From the NCBI RefSeq assembly GCF_014982855.1, contig NZ_JADCKF010000002.1, forward strand, positions 124,001 to 188,000: 64,000 bases of DNA, written 5' to 3'. A program made the position numbers and the translations under genes. The DNA comes from Pseudoflavonifractor gallinarum (lineage in GTDB: Bacteria; Bacillota; Clostridia; Oscillospirales; Oscillospiraceae). How positions within the stretch are numbered: position 1 is the first letter of the stretch; each line of letters begins with the position of its first letter. Under the pieces are notes generated by a model. That model did not search any database. It saw only the letters and a list, made by a program, of their open reading frames with translations, and was not told where the DNA came from. Shown in pieces: positions 55,742-63,512 of this stretch.

Positions 55742-56575
55742 ATGAAAATTGCCTATGCGGGGTTTGACCTGCTCTATCCCTGCCTGGAAGCCCTGGAGGC
55801 GGCCGGGTGTGAGGTCATGCGGGTGTTCACCTACCCCACCGACAACGTCTACGAATTCAACCGCCAGGTCACCGGCTTTGCCGAGGCCCGGGGCATCCCC
55901 TGGACCGACGCCCGGGTGACCTCCGCCGACCTGAACGCCCTCTGGGAGGCAGGCTGTGAGGCCCTCTTCTCCGCCGGGTATATCTACCGCATCCCGGTGG
56001 ACACACCCCTGCGCTGCGCCAATGTCCACCCGGCCCTGCTCCCCCTGGGGCGGGGCCCCTGGCCCATGCCCTGCACCATCCTGCGGGGGCTGAGCGAGAG
56101 CGGCGTGACCATCCACAAGGTGGCCGCCGGGCTGGACACCGGGGACATCCTGCTCCAGGAGCCCTTTCCCGTCACCGGGCAGGACACCCTGGAGACCATG
56201 ACCGAGACCATCCGCGCCCTGGCTCCCCGGCTGGCCGCCCAGGCGGTACAGTCCTTTGACCAGCTGTGGGAGAAGGCTGTGCCCCAGGGAGAGGGAGAGT
56301 ACTGGAAGGAGCCTACGGAGGAGGAGATGACCTTCACCCCCTGGGACAGCCTGGAGCGGGTGGACCGCATCGTCCGGGCCTTCGCCGGGTACGGGAGCTT
56401 CCTGCGCCTGGGGGAGGAGACCCTGACCGTGGTGCGGGGAGAGGTCATCCACGGCGGGGCGGAAGCGCCCCCCGGCACCCTGCGCCTGGAACACGGCATC
56501 CCCCAGTACGCCCTGAAGGGCGGCTGGCTGCGCCTCTATGAGAGTCAGACCCACGAAGGAGGAAACCAAGCATGA
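55742..56575 (+). CDS. Formyltransferase family protein (Fmt/ArnA-like)
   Basis: 277 aa. The catalytic Asn-His-Asp triad is present as NVHPALLPLGRGPWP and GVTIHKVAAGLDTGDIL, the 10-formyltetrahydrofolate-dependent fold; GRGPWP stands where typical enzymes have YRGxxP. The C-terminal domain (about 190-277) resembles an Fmt-type cap. It is not likely the housekeeping Fmt because the usual N-terminal block is altered and the neighbours are an acyltransferase and NUDIX enzyme. May formylate an amino sugar. GGGAGGA precedes the ATG. Confidence 0.8.
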   Translation: MKIAYAGFDLLYPCLEALEAAGCEVMRVFTYPTDNVYEFNRQVTGFAEARGIPWTDARVTSADLNALWEAGCEALFSAGYIYRIPVDTPLRCANVHPALLPLGRGPWPMPCTILRGLSESGVTIHKVAAGLDTGDILLQEPFPVTGQDTLETMTETIRALAPRLAAQAVQSFDQLWEKAVPQGEGEYWKEPTEEEMTFTPWDSLERVDRIVRAFAGYGSFLRLGEETLTVVRGEVIHGGAEAPPGTLRLEHGIPQYALKGGWLRLYESQTHEGGNQA

Positions 56576-57213
56576 AGATCATTGATCTGGAACACTGGCC
56601 CCGGCGGGAGATTTATGAGCACTATCAGGGCGAGGAGTGGCCCTTCTACGCCATGAGCTTCCCGGTGGACGTCACCGAGCTGAAGGCCTACACCAAGCGG
56701 CACGGCCTGTCCTTTTACTACTCCCTCATCTTCCTGGTGACCAAGTCCATGGATGAGGTGGAGAACTTCCGCTACCGGGATCGCAACGGCACCATCATCC
56801 TCCACGACCACCAGGTCCCCAGCTTCACCGACATGCGTCCGGGGGAGGAGCTCTTCCACATCACCGACCTGGAGGCCGGAGATGACATGGCCGCCTTCTG
56901 CCAGGCCGCCCGGGAGAAAAGCTACGCCCAGACCTCCTTTGTGGACCATGAGGGACCCTGGGACAGCGACCAGCGCATCGAATTCAGCAGTGAGCCCTGG
57001 CTCCCCATGACCTCGGTCACCCACGACCGCCGGTTCGACCCCAGCGACTGCATCCCCCGGGTGGCCTGGGGCCGGTATGAGAAGCAGCACGACGGGCGGC
57101 TGCGCCTCTCCCTGGCCCTGGACCTGAACCACCGGATGGTGGACGGCATCCACGTGGGGAGGTTCTACGAGGCCCTCAACCGGCGCATCGCCGCCCTGGC
57201 GGAGGAGCCATGA
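56572..57213 (+). CDS. Chloramphenicol acetyltransferase-like CoA acyltransferase
   Basis: 213 aa, CAT-fold: FYAMSFPVDVTELKAYTKRH near the N-terminus, ..FTDMRPGEELF.., SSEPWLPMTSVTH, and the active His187 in LNHRMVDGIHVG (HxxxDG). CAT enzymes trimerise and acylate hydroxyls with acetyl-CoA. Overlaps the formyltransferase stop and the NUDIX start by 4 bases each. Real chloramphenicol resistance is not shown. The gene may serve modification of a sugar or small molecule with its neighbours. Confidence 0.85.
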   Translation: MKIIDLEHWPRREIYEHYQGEEWPFYAMSFPVDVTELKAYTKRHGLSFYYSLIFLVTKSMDEVENFRYRDRNGTIILHDHQVPSFTDMRPGEELFHITDLEAGDDMAAFCQAAREKSYAQTSFVDHEGPWDSDQRIEFSSEPWLPMTSVTHDRRFDPSDCIPRVAWGRYEKQHDGRLRLSLALDLNHRMVDGIHVGRFYEALNRRIAALAEEP

Positions 57214-57830
57214 CCCTGGAAGAGATCCGATCCCGGATGGCCCTCCGGCGCGCCGGGTTTCAGGACGTGACCGGGGAGTATGCGGTGCTGGTCCCGCTGG
57301 TGGAGACTCCGGAGGGACTCCAGGTCCTCTTTGAGGTACGGGCGGCCACCCTGCGCCGCCAGCCGGGGGAGGTCTGTTTCCCGGGCGGGCGGATGGAGCC
57401 GGGGGAGGAGCCCGAGACCTGCGCCCTGCGGGAGACCTGGGAGGAGCTGGGCATCCCTGTGGAGGGGATCGAGGTCCTGGCCCCCCTGGACAAGGTCCTC
57501 CACCAGAGCGGTTTTCTGATGCACCCGATTCTGGGCCGGATCGACCCCGCCTGGCTGGCCCGCCTGCGGTCCCAGGCGGCCGAGGTGGCCGAGACCTTTC
57601 TGGTGCCGCTCTCCTATTTTCTGGAGGAGGAGCCCCTGTGCCCCTCCTACCCCCTGGTGCCCCAGGTGGGGGAGGACTTCCCCTATGCACAGATCGGCTT
57701 TCCCCAGGGCTATGACTGGAAGGGTGCCCGGGTGGAGGTGCCCATCTACACCTGGGAGGGCCGGGCCATCTGGGGCATCACCGGCCGGGTGATGAAGCAT
57801 CTCGCGGAGGTGCTGCGTGGAAGAGCGTGA
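57210..57830 (+). CDS. NUDIX hydrolase, CoA pyrophosphatase-like
   Basis: 206 aa. The Nudix box G-x5-E-x7-REUxEExGU spans about residues 60-82 (GRMEPGEEPETCALRETWEELGI). VCFPGGRMEPGE is the NudL/CoA-diphosphatase-type lead-in. Hydrolyses nucleoside diphosphate derivatives such as CoA. Overlaps the acyltransferase stop by 4 bases. Confidence 0.88.
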   Translation: MTLEEIRSRMALRRAGFQDVTGEYAVLVPLVETPEGLQVLFEVRAATLRRQPGEVCFPGGRMEPGEEPETCALRETWEELGIPVEGIEVLAPLDKVLHQSGFLMHPILGRIDPAWLARLRSQAAEVAETFLVPLSYFLEEEPLCPSYPLVPQVGEDFPYAQIGFPQGYDWKGARVEVPIYTWEGRAIWGITGRVMKHLAEVLRGRA

Positions 57831-58473
57831 GCGCATGGAGCAGCTGGGGCCCTACCGCTATGACCGGGACCCCGCGTGTTTTCCCCTGGGCCGGGACAGC
57901 CTGGAGCTGGGGGAGTTTGCCACGGTGAAGCCCGGGTGGCGGGTGTGCGATCTGGGCTGCGGGGGCGGGGTGCTCCTGCTGCTGCTCTCCGCCCGGGCCG
58001 ATGGGCTGACCCTGGCCGGGGTGGAGTTGGAGGAGGCGGCCGCCCGGGCCGCCCGGGCCAATCTGGCGCGCAACGGCCTGGCGGGGGAGATCCGCGCCGG
58101 GGACCTGCGGGAGAGCGGCTTCCCCACGGGGAGCTGGGACCTGGTGATCTCCAATCCCCCCTACTTTGCCCTGGGAAGCGGGAAGAGCGGGGGAGGGGCG
58201 CGGATGGAGGAGCACTGCACCCTCCCGGAGCTGTGCCGCGCGGCGGCGGCGCTCCTGCGCCCCCGGGGCCGGTTCGCCCTGGTCCACCGGCCCGAGCGCC
58301 TGGTGGAGGTGCTCACCGAGCTGCGCCGGGCGGGGCTGGAGCCCAAGCGCCTGCGCCTCATCCAGCACGACGCCGCCCACCCGCCCTCCGCGGTGCTGGC
58401 CGAGGGGGTCAAGGGGGCGAAAACAGGGCTGGAGATCCTCCCGGCGCGCCTGCTGCACCGGGGAGGCGAATGA
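57817..58473 (+). CDS. tRNA1(Val) adenine methyltransferase TrmN6-like
   Basis: 218 aa SAM-dependent methyltransferase. Motif I VCDLGCGGGVLLLLL (about 45-60), motif IV VISNPPYF (the N6-adenine/glutamine signature), and a C-terminal helical tail. GTG start at 57817 with GCGGAGG before it, inside the end of the NUDIX gene (14-base overlap). It modifies tRNA or protein; the tRNA1(Val) assignment rests on NPPYF and length. Confidence 0.82.
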   Translation: MEERERMEQLGPYRYDRDPACFPLGRDSLELGEFATVKPGWRVCDLGCGGGVLLLLLSARADGLTLAGVELEEAAARAARANLARNGLAGEIRAGDLRESGFPTGSWDLVISNPPYFALGSGKSGGGARMEEHCTLPELCRAAAALLRPRGRFALVHRPERLVEVLTELRRAGLEPKRLRLIQHDAAHPPSAVLAEGVKGAKTGLEILPARLLHRGGE

Positions 58474-58496
58474 TACATGGGAATGGAGAAGTGCAT

Positions 58497-59348
58497 ATGG
58501 CTGGAATCTTATACTTAGTCCCCACCCCCATCGGCAACCTGGGGGACATCTCCCGGCGCATGGCGGACACGCTGGAAGAGGTGGACTTCATCGCCGCCGA
58601 GGATACCCGGGTATCCATCAAGCTCCTCAACCATCTGGGCATCCGCAAGCCCATGGTGAGCTATTACCGCCACAACACCGAGGCCGGGGGCCAGGCGGTG
58701 CTCCAGCGGCTGCTGGCCGGGGAGAGCTGCGCCCTGGTCACCGACGCGGGCACCCCGGCGGTGAGTGACCCGGGCGAGGAGCTGGTGGCCCTGTGCGCCG
58801 CCAACGGGGTGGAGGTAGTGGCCATCCCCGGTCCCTGCGCCCTGGTGACCGCCCTGTCGGTGTCCGGCCTGCCCACCGGACGCTTTACCTTCGAGGGCTT
58901 TTTGGCCATGAACAAGAAGAACCGGCGGGCTCATTTGGAGTCCTTGCGGGGGGAAATGCGCACCATGATCTTCTATGAGGCCCCCCACAAGCTCCTCTCC
59001 ACCCTGGAGGACTTCCAGACCTACTTCGGCGGGGAGCGGCGGCTGAGCCTGTGCCGGGAGCTGACCAAGCTCCACGAGGAGGTCCGGCGCACCACCGTGG
59101 GGGAGGCCCTGGAGTGGTACCGGGACAACCCGCCCAAGGGGGAGTTCGTGCTGGTTTTGGAGGGAGCCTGTGCACAGGAAGAGGACATCCCCACCCTGGA
59201 ACAGGGCCTGGAGCGGGTGGAACACCTGCGGGATGCGGGGCATTCCCTGCGGGACGCGGTGCGGCAGGCGGCCAAGGAGCTGGGCCTTTCCCGCAATGAG
59301 CTCTACGACCGGGCGGTCGGAAAAACTGGAAAATCTCTTTCTGACTGA
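58497..59348 (+). CDS. rsmI: 16S rRNA (cytidine-2'-O)-methyltransferase
   Basis: 283 aa tetrapyrrole methylase fold. LYLVPTPIGNLGDISRRM, AEDTRVSIKLLNHLGI, ALVTDAGTPAVSDPG and the FEGFLAMNKKNRR block are diagnostic of RsmI, which 2'-O-methylates C1402 of 16S rRNA. The ATG at 58497 has GGAG at 9 bases and starts the family domain. It sits directly after the TrmN6-like gene, an arrangement common in Firmicutes. Confidence 0.94.
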   Translation: MAGILYLVPTPIGNLGDISRRMADTLEEVDFIAAEDTRVSIKLLNHLGIRKPMVSYYRHNTEAGGQAVLQRLLAGESCALVTDAGTPAVSDPGEELVALCAANGVEVVAIPGPCALVTALSVSGLPTGRFTFEGFLAMNKKNRRAHLESLRGEMRTMIFYEAPHKLLSTLEDFQTYFGGERRLSLCRELTKLHEEVRRTTVGEALEWYRDNPPKGEFVLVLEGACAQEEDIPTLEQGLERVEHLRDAGHSLRDAVRQAAKELGLSRNELYDRAVGKTGKSLSD

Positions 59349-59429
59349 GTAAACTGTGAAAGTAATTTTCTGGGAAAACAGGGGGTGAAGGTACCCTGCC
59401 AATTGCATACAAATTTATACAGAACGTAT

Positions 59430-59516
59430 AAACGCCTCTCCGCACCGGACGGCTCCGGGGCGGAGAGGCGCAAAAAGCCCCGGCGGTTCTATGGGAACGG
59501 CCGGGGTTTTTCGTTG
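59430..59516 (+). terminator. Tandem hairpins after rsmI
   Basis: CGCCTCTCCGC/GCGGAGAGGCG encloses a CCGGAC...CTCCGGG loop, then AAGCCCCGGC/GCCGGGGTTTTT. The two terminators may serve both rsmI and the converging AbrB-like gene. Confidence 0.75.
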
Positions 59517-59522
59517 GGTTCT

Positions 59523-59765
59523 TTATTTATTCTGGAGTTCCTTGAGGCAATTGGGGCAGATGTTCTTGCCGCGGAAGTTGATGACATCCTTGGCATCATC
59601 GCAGAAAATACAGGCGGGCTGGTACTTTTTCAGGACGATGGAGGCTCCATCTACATAGATCTCCAAAGAGTCCTTTTCGGCGATATCCAGAGTACGACGG
59701 AGCTCGATGGGAAGTACGATTCGGCCGAGTTCATCGACCTTTCTGACAATGCCGGTAGATTTCAT
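59523..59765 (-). CDS. AbrB-family transcriptional regulator with zinc ribbon
   Basis: 80 aa. Residues 1-48 form the AbrB/SpoVT swapped-hairpin fold: MKSTGIVRKVDELGRIVLPIE, LRRTLDIAEKDSLEIYVDGA. The C-terminus has CIFC and CPNC, a zinc-ribbon tail not present in Bacillus AbrB (94 aa). Binds AT-rich DNA at transition-state genes. An AGAAAGGA precedes the ATG. The 275 bases upstream (to spmA) are AT-rich and may hold its own targets. Confidence 0.9.
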   Translation of the reverse strand: MKSTGIVRKVDELGRIVLPIELRRTLDIAEKDSLEIYVDGASIVLKKYQPACIFCDDAKDVINFRGKNICPNCLKELQNK

Positions 59766-60040
59766 AGCGATACGTCCTTTCTTGCGGCTTCCATGTTTTC
59801 CTATCTTTATCTAGAAACTGACATTATTATAACACTTTGTATTGCTATGTCAATTCCATTTTGGAAATTTCAATCGTAAAGTTTCGACTAATGTCGCAAA
59901 ATTGGAATAAATTGTATTTTAAAAAATGTAGTATAAAAAAGTCCATATTTTGAACCAAACGTTTAAAAAATAAGGCATATTTTTCGGCTTTCCCCGCATA
60001 TAGTAGTACAAATATTTTTAAATGGAAAGAAGAGGAATAT

Positions 60041-60670
60041 ATGGGAATGTCGGTTATCTGGTCGGGGATGGTCGGATGCGCGGTTTTTTGCGGGCTTCTC
60101 ACCGGGCGGGGGCCCCAGGTGGCGGCGGCCGCCATGGAGGGCGCGGCGGCGGCGGTCGAATTATGTCTATCCATGGCGGGCGTACTCTGCCTGTGGATGG
60201 GCGTGATGGAGGTCATGCGCCGTTCGGGGCTGTCGCAGGGGCTCTCCCGGCTGCTGCGTCCGCTCCTCAAGCGGCTCTATCCGGACTTTGCCCGGGACCG
60301 GGAGGTGATGGACAGCATCTCGGCCAATGTCTCGGCCAATCTGCTGGGACTGGGCAACGCGGCCACCCCCCTGGGCATCCAGGCCGCCCGCCGGATGAGC
60401 CGGCGCACCCCCGGGGTGGCCTCCGACTCCCTGTGCATGCTGGTGGTGTGCAACACGGCCTCCATCCAGCTCATCCCCACCACGGTGGCCAGCGTGCGCG
60501 CCGCGGCCGGGTGTGCCGCCCCCTTTGACATCCTGCCCGCCGTGTGGCTGGCTTCGGCCCTCTCGGTGACGGTGGGCATCCTGGCGGCCAAGGTGATGGG
60601 GCGGCTCTGGCCGGCAGAGGAGGGGGCCGGACGGCTCCAAAGGAGGCGAGTCGGATGGAACTGGCGCTGA
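60041..60670 (+). CDS. spmA: Spore maturation protein A
   Basis: 209 aa membrane protein. LCLSMAGVLCLWMGVMEVM, SANLLGLGNAATPLGIQAA and LVVCNTASIQLIPTTVASVRAA are SpmA signatures. Needed for dehydration of the spore core. The ATG at 60041 has AGAGGA upstream. Overlaps spmB by 16 bases. Confidence 0.93.
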   Translation: MGMSVIWSGMVGCAVFCGLLTGRGPQVAAAAMEGAAAAVELCLSMAGVLCLWMGVMEVMRRSGLSQGLSRLLRPLLKRLYPDFARDREVMDSISANVSANLLGLGNAATPLGIQAARRMSRRTPGVASDSLCMLVVCNTASIQLIPTTVASVRAAAGCAAPFDILPAVWLASALSVTVGILAAKVMGRLWPAEEGAGRLQRRRVGWNWR

Positions 60671-61179
60671 CCATGCTGGTGCCCTTCCTCCTGCTGGGGG
60701 TGGCCCTGTGGGGCCTGGTGCGGAAGGTGGACGTCTACGACGCCCTGATCACCGGCGCGGCCGAGGGACTGGGCGTGCTCATCAAGATCGTCCCGGCGCT
60801 GGTGGCCCTTCTGACGGCGGTCTATATGCTGCGGGCCTCGGGTGCGCTGGAGCTGGCCGCCCAGGCCCTGGCCCCGGTGCTGGGCTGGCTGGGCATTCCG
60901 CCCGAGACGGTGGGACTGCTCCTCATCCGCCCGGTGAGCGGCTCGGCCGCCCTGGGAGTGGGGGCGGAGCTCATCTCCACCTACGGGCCGGACTCCACCA
61001 TCGGGCGCACCGCCGCCGTCATGCTGGGGTCCACTGAGACCACCTTCTATACCATCGCGGTGTATTTCGGCGCGGCGGGGATCGTCAAGACCCGGTACGC
61101 CGTCCCGGCCGCTCTGTGCGCCGACCTGGCCGGATTTACCGCCGCGGCCTGGGCGGTGCGGGTGTGTTTTGGGGGATAG
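60655..61179 (+). CDS. spmB: Spore maturation protein B
   Basis: 174 aa, mostly membrane helices: VPFLLLGVALWGLVRKVDVYD, GLGVLIKIVPALVALLTAVYM, LIRPVSGSAALGVGAELI and GSTETTFYTIAVYFGA, the SpmB pattern. Starts at ATG 60655 within spmA, with AAGGAGG. Works together with SpmA in spore maturation. Confidence 0.94.
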   Translation: MELALTMLVPFLLLGVALWGLVRKVDVYDALITGAAEGLGVLIKIVPALVALLTAVYMLRASGALELAAQALAPVLGWLGIPPETVGLLLIRPVSGSAALGVGAELISTYGPDSTIGRTAAVMLGSTETTFYTIAVYFGAAGIVKTRYAVPAALCADLAGFTAAAWAVRVCFGG

Positions 61180-61189
61180 CCCCCGCGCC

Positions 61190-61218
61190 TTGACAGGGAG
61201 GGGGATCTGTCATACAAT
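61190..61218 (+). promoter_or_regulatory. SigA promoter of metNI
   Basis: TTGACA (61190-61195), a 17-base spacer and TACAAT (61213-61218). The leader to the metN start is only about 70 bases and shows no T-box or SAM riboswitch. Confidence 0.75.
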
Positions 61219-61290
61219 AAACTCCGTATGACCGGTCGTTGGACCGGTCCAGCGATCCCTTTGAGACGGTTTACAAAGGAGAATCACAGC

Positions 61291-62295
61291 GTGATCGAAT
61301 TAAAAGGACTGACCAAGATCTTTCCCACCGAGGAGGGGACCTTCACCGCGCTGGACCACGTGGATATCACCATCCGCGACGGGGCCATCTACGGCATCAT
61401 CGGCATGAGCGGCGCGGGCAAGTCCACCCTGGTGCGGTGCATCAACCTGCTGGAGCGCCCCACCGAGGGCAATGTGCTCATCGACGGGGAGGACATGACC
61501 GCCCTTTCCCCCAAGGCCCTGCGGCAGAAGCGGCGGAGCATCAGCATGATTTTTCAGCAGTTCAACCTGCTCATGCAGCGCACCTGCCTGAGCAACATCT
61601 GCTTCCCCATGGAGATCGCGGGGGTGCCCGCCGCCCAGGCCAAGAAGCGGGCCATGGAGCTTCTGGAGCTGGTGGGCCTGCCCGACAAGGCCGACGCCTA
61701 CCCGGTGCAGCTCTCCGGCGGACAGAAGCAGCGCATCGCCATCGCCCGTGCCCTGGCCAGCGACCCCAAGGTGCTCCTGTGCGACGAGGCCACCTCCGCC
61801 CTGGACCCCACCACCACCCGGAGCATCCTGCGCCTGATCCAGGACATCAACAAGCGCCTGGGCATCACGGTCATCGTCATCACCCATGAGATGGCGGTGG
61901 TGGAGGAGATCTGCTCCCACGTGGCCATCCTGGACCACGGAAAGGTCATGGAGACCGGCACGGTGGAGGAGGTCTTCTCCAACCCCAAGACCGAGGCCGG
62001 CCGGAAGCTGGTCTACCCCGACGGGGTCATTCTGGACCCGGTCAAGACCGCCCGGGTGGTGCGCATCGCTTTCAACGGCGGCTCCTCCTACGAGCCCCTC
62101 ATCGCCTCCCTGGCCATCGACTGCGGCGTGAAGGTCAACATCCTGGGCGCCGACACCAAGAACATCAACGGACAGGCCTTCGGCACCATGCTCATCGGCC
62201 TGCCCGAGAACGAGGCCGAGGCCGCCAAGGCCATCGCCTACATCAAGGGCCAGCCCTATGTGACCATGGAGGAGGTGCGTGATTACCATGGCTGA
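61291..62295 (+). CDS. metN: Methionine ABC transporter ATPase MetN
   Basis: 334 aa. Walker A GMSGAGKST, Q-loop IFQQFNLL, signature LSGGQKQRIAIARA, Walker [12 protein letters not shown], switch VITHEM. A C-terminal NIL domain (about 255-334) senses methionine. GTG at 61291 with AAAGGAG is used. It drives D- and L-methionine import through MetI. Overlaps metI by 8 bases. Confidence 0.94.
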   Translation: MIELKGLTKIFPTEEGTFTALDHVDITIRDGAIYGIIGMSGAGKSTLVRCINLLERPTEGNVLIDGEDMTALSPKALRQKRRSISMIFQQFNLLMQRTCLSNICFPMEIAGVPAAQAKKRAMELLELVGLPDKADAYPVQLSGGQKQRIAIARALASDPKVLLCDEATSALDPTTTRSILRLIQDINKRLGITVIVITHEMAVVEEICSHVAILDHGKVMETGTVEEVFSNPKTEAGRKLVYPDGVILDPVKTARVVRIAFNGGSSYEPLIASLAIDCGVKVNILGADTKNINGQAFGTMLIGLPENEAEAAKAIAYIKGQPYVTMEEVRDYHG

Positions 62296-63061
62296 TCTGC
62301 TGCAAAATCCCGAGGTGGTCCGCCTGCTGGAGCTGAGCAAGGACGGGCTCCTCTTCGCCATCTGGGAGACCATGTATCTGACCGTGATCTCCACCTTCTT
62401 CGCCTACCTCATCGGCCTGCCCCTGGGCGTCATCGCCGTGGTGGGGGAGCCGGGGGGCGTGCGTCCCCTGCCCAGACCCGTGATGACGGTGCTCAACTTT
62501 GTCATCAACATCCTGCGCTCGGTGCCCTTCCTCATCCTGATGGTGGTGGTCATCCCCCTGTCCCGGCTCATCCTGGGCACCTCCATCGGCACCGTGGCCA
62601 CCATCGTGCCCCTGGTCGTGGCCGCCTTCCCCTTTGTGGCCCGGCTGGTGGAGTCCTCCCTGCGGGAGGTGGACGGCGGCGTCATTGAGGCGGCCGAGTC
62701 CATGGGCTGCTCGCCCTTCCAGATCATCACCAAGGTGATCCTGCCCGAGAGCCGGCCCTCCCTCATCTCCGGCTTTACCACCGCCTTCATCACCATCCTC
62801 AGCTACGGCGCCATGGCGGGCGCCATCGGCGGCGGCGGACTGGGCGCCATGGCCCTCAACCTGGGCTATCAGCGCCGCATGACCATCATCCTGTGGGTCT
62901 CCGTGGTGGTGCTGGTCATCCTGGTGCAGATCTTCCAGTCGGTGGGTACCCGGGCCGCCGTGCGTATGGACAAGCGGGTGCGCGGCCAGGACCGGAAGAA
63001 GTCCCGGAAGGAGCAGAAAAAGAAGGTCCAGAAGGAGCGCCGTATCCCCGGCGCCATGTAA
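62288..63061 (+). CDS. metI: Methionine ABC transporter permease MetI
   Basis: 257 aa with five or six membrane helices. The coupling loop is VIEAAESMGCSPFQIITKVILPES. A lysine/arginine-rich C-terminal tail of about 35 residues is longer than usual for MetI. ATG at 62288 is preferred over the GTG at 62279. Confidence 0.93.
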   Translation: MADLLQNPEVVRLLELSKDGLLFAIWETMYLTVISTFFAYLIGLPLGVIAVVGEPGGVRPLPRPVMTVLNFVINILRSVPFLILMVVVIPLSRLILGTSIGTVATIVPLVVAAFPFVARLVESSLREVDGGVIEAAESMGCSPFQIITKVILPESRPSLISGFTTAFITILSYGAMAGAIGGGGLGAMALNLGYQRRMTIILWVSVVVLVILVQIFQSVGTRAAVRMDKRVRGQDRKKSRKEQKKKVQKERRIPGAM

Positions 63062-63067
63062 CCAGAT

Positions 63068-63111
63068 CGAGAGACGGGCAAAAAAACGGCTTGCCCGTCT
63101 CTCTTTTTTGT
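63068..63111 (+). terminator. Terminator after metI
   Basis: GAGAGACGGGCAA and TTGCCCGTCTCTC around AAAAACGGC, then TTTTTT. It separates metNI from the metQ unit. Confidence 0.9.
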
Positions 63112-63124
63112 CTAAAATGGCGGC

Positions 63125-63153
63125 TTGACGGCGTGGGGGCAAGGGTCTATACT
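63125..63153 (+). promoter_or_regulatory. SigA promoter of the T-box/metQ unit
   Basis: TTGACG (63125-63130), a 17-base spacer and TATACT (63148-63153). Confidence 0.75.
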
Positions 63154-63159
63154 AAGTGC

Positions 63160-63465
63160 AACCCAAGCGGAACTGAATAACGCCCCTCAAACGCGAGGAA
63201 GAGAAGAGTAGCCAGAGAGATACGGCACAGAGAGTCCGGCATGGTGGGAACGGGTACGGAAGGCTTTGGTGAAGATGGTCTCGGAGCGGCGCAGCTGACT
63301 GTACCGGACGGTGCACAGGCTGCGACGGGTGCGCCCGTCAGCGCGCAGGAGTATGACTGTACTCCATAAGGCTTCTGCCGTGAGGCAGAGGTGAAGCAAG
63401 GTGGTACCACGAAGCGGAAAGCTCTCGTCCTTGAATTGGATTCAAGGGCGTTTTTTTGTGCCCTG
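63160..63465 (+). promoter_or_regulatory. T-box riboswitch upstream of metQ
   Basis: The T-box core AAGGTGGTACCACG is at 63398-63411. It is followed by the terminator CGTCCTTGAA-TTGGA-TTCAAGGGCG-TTTTTTT (63426-63463). Upstream is about 240 bases of stem I-III sequence with an AGAGAGTCCGG segment. An ATG at 63275-63277 in a GAAG-ATG-GTC context may be the specifier, which fits uncharged tRNA-Met turning on methionine uptake. The specifier assignment needs folding to confirm. Confidence 0.88.
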
Positions 63466-63512
63466 ATTTGGGTTGCAGCTCACATTCCATATCAGAAAAG
63501 GAGAATGAAACC

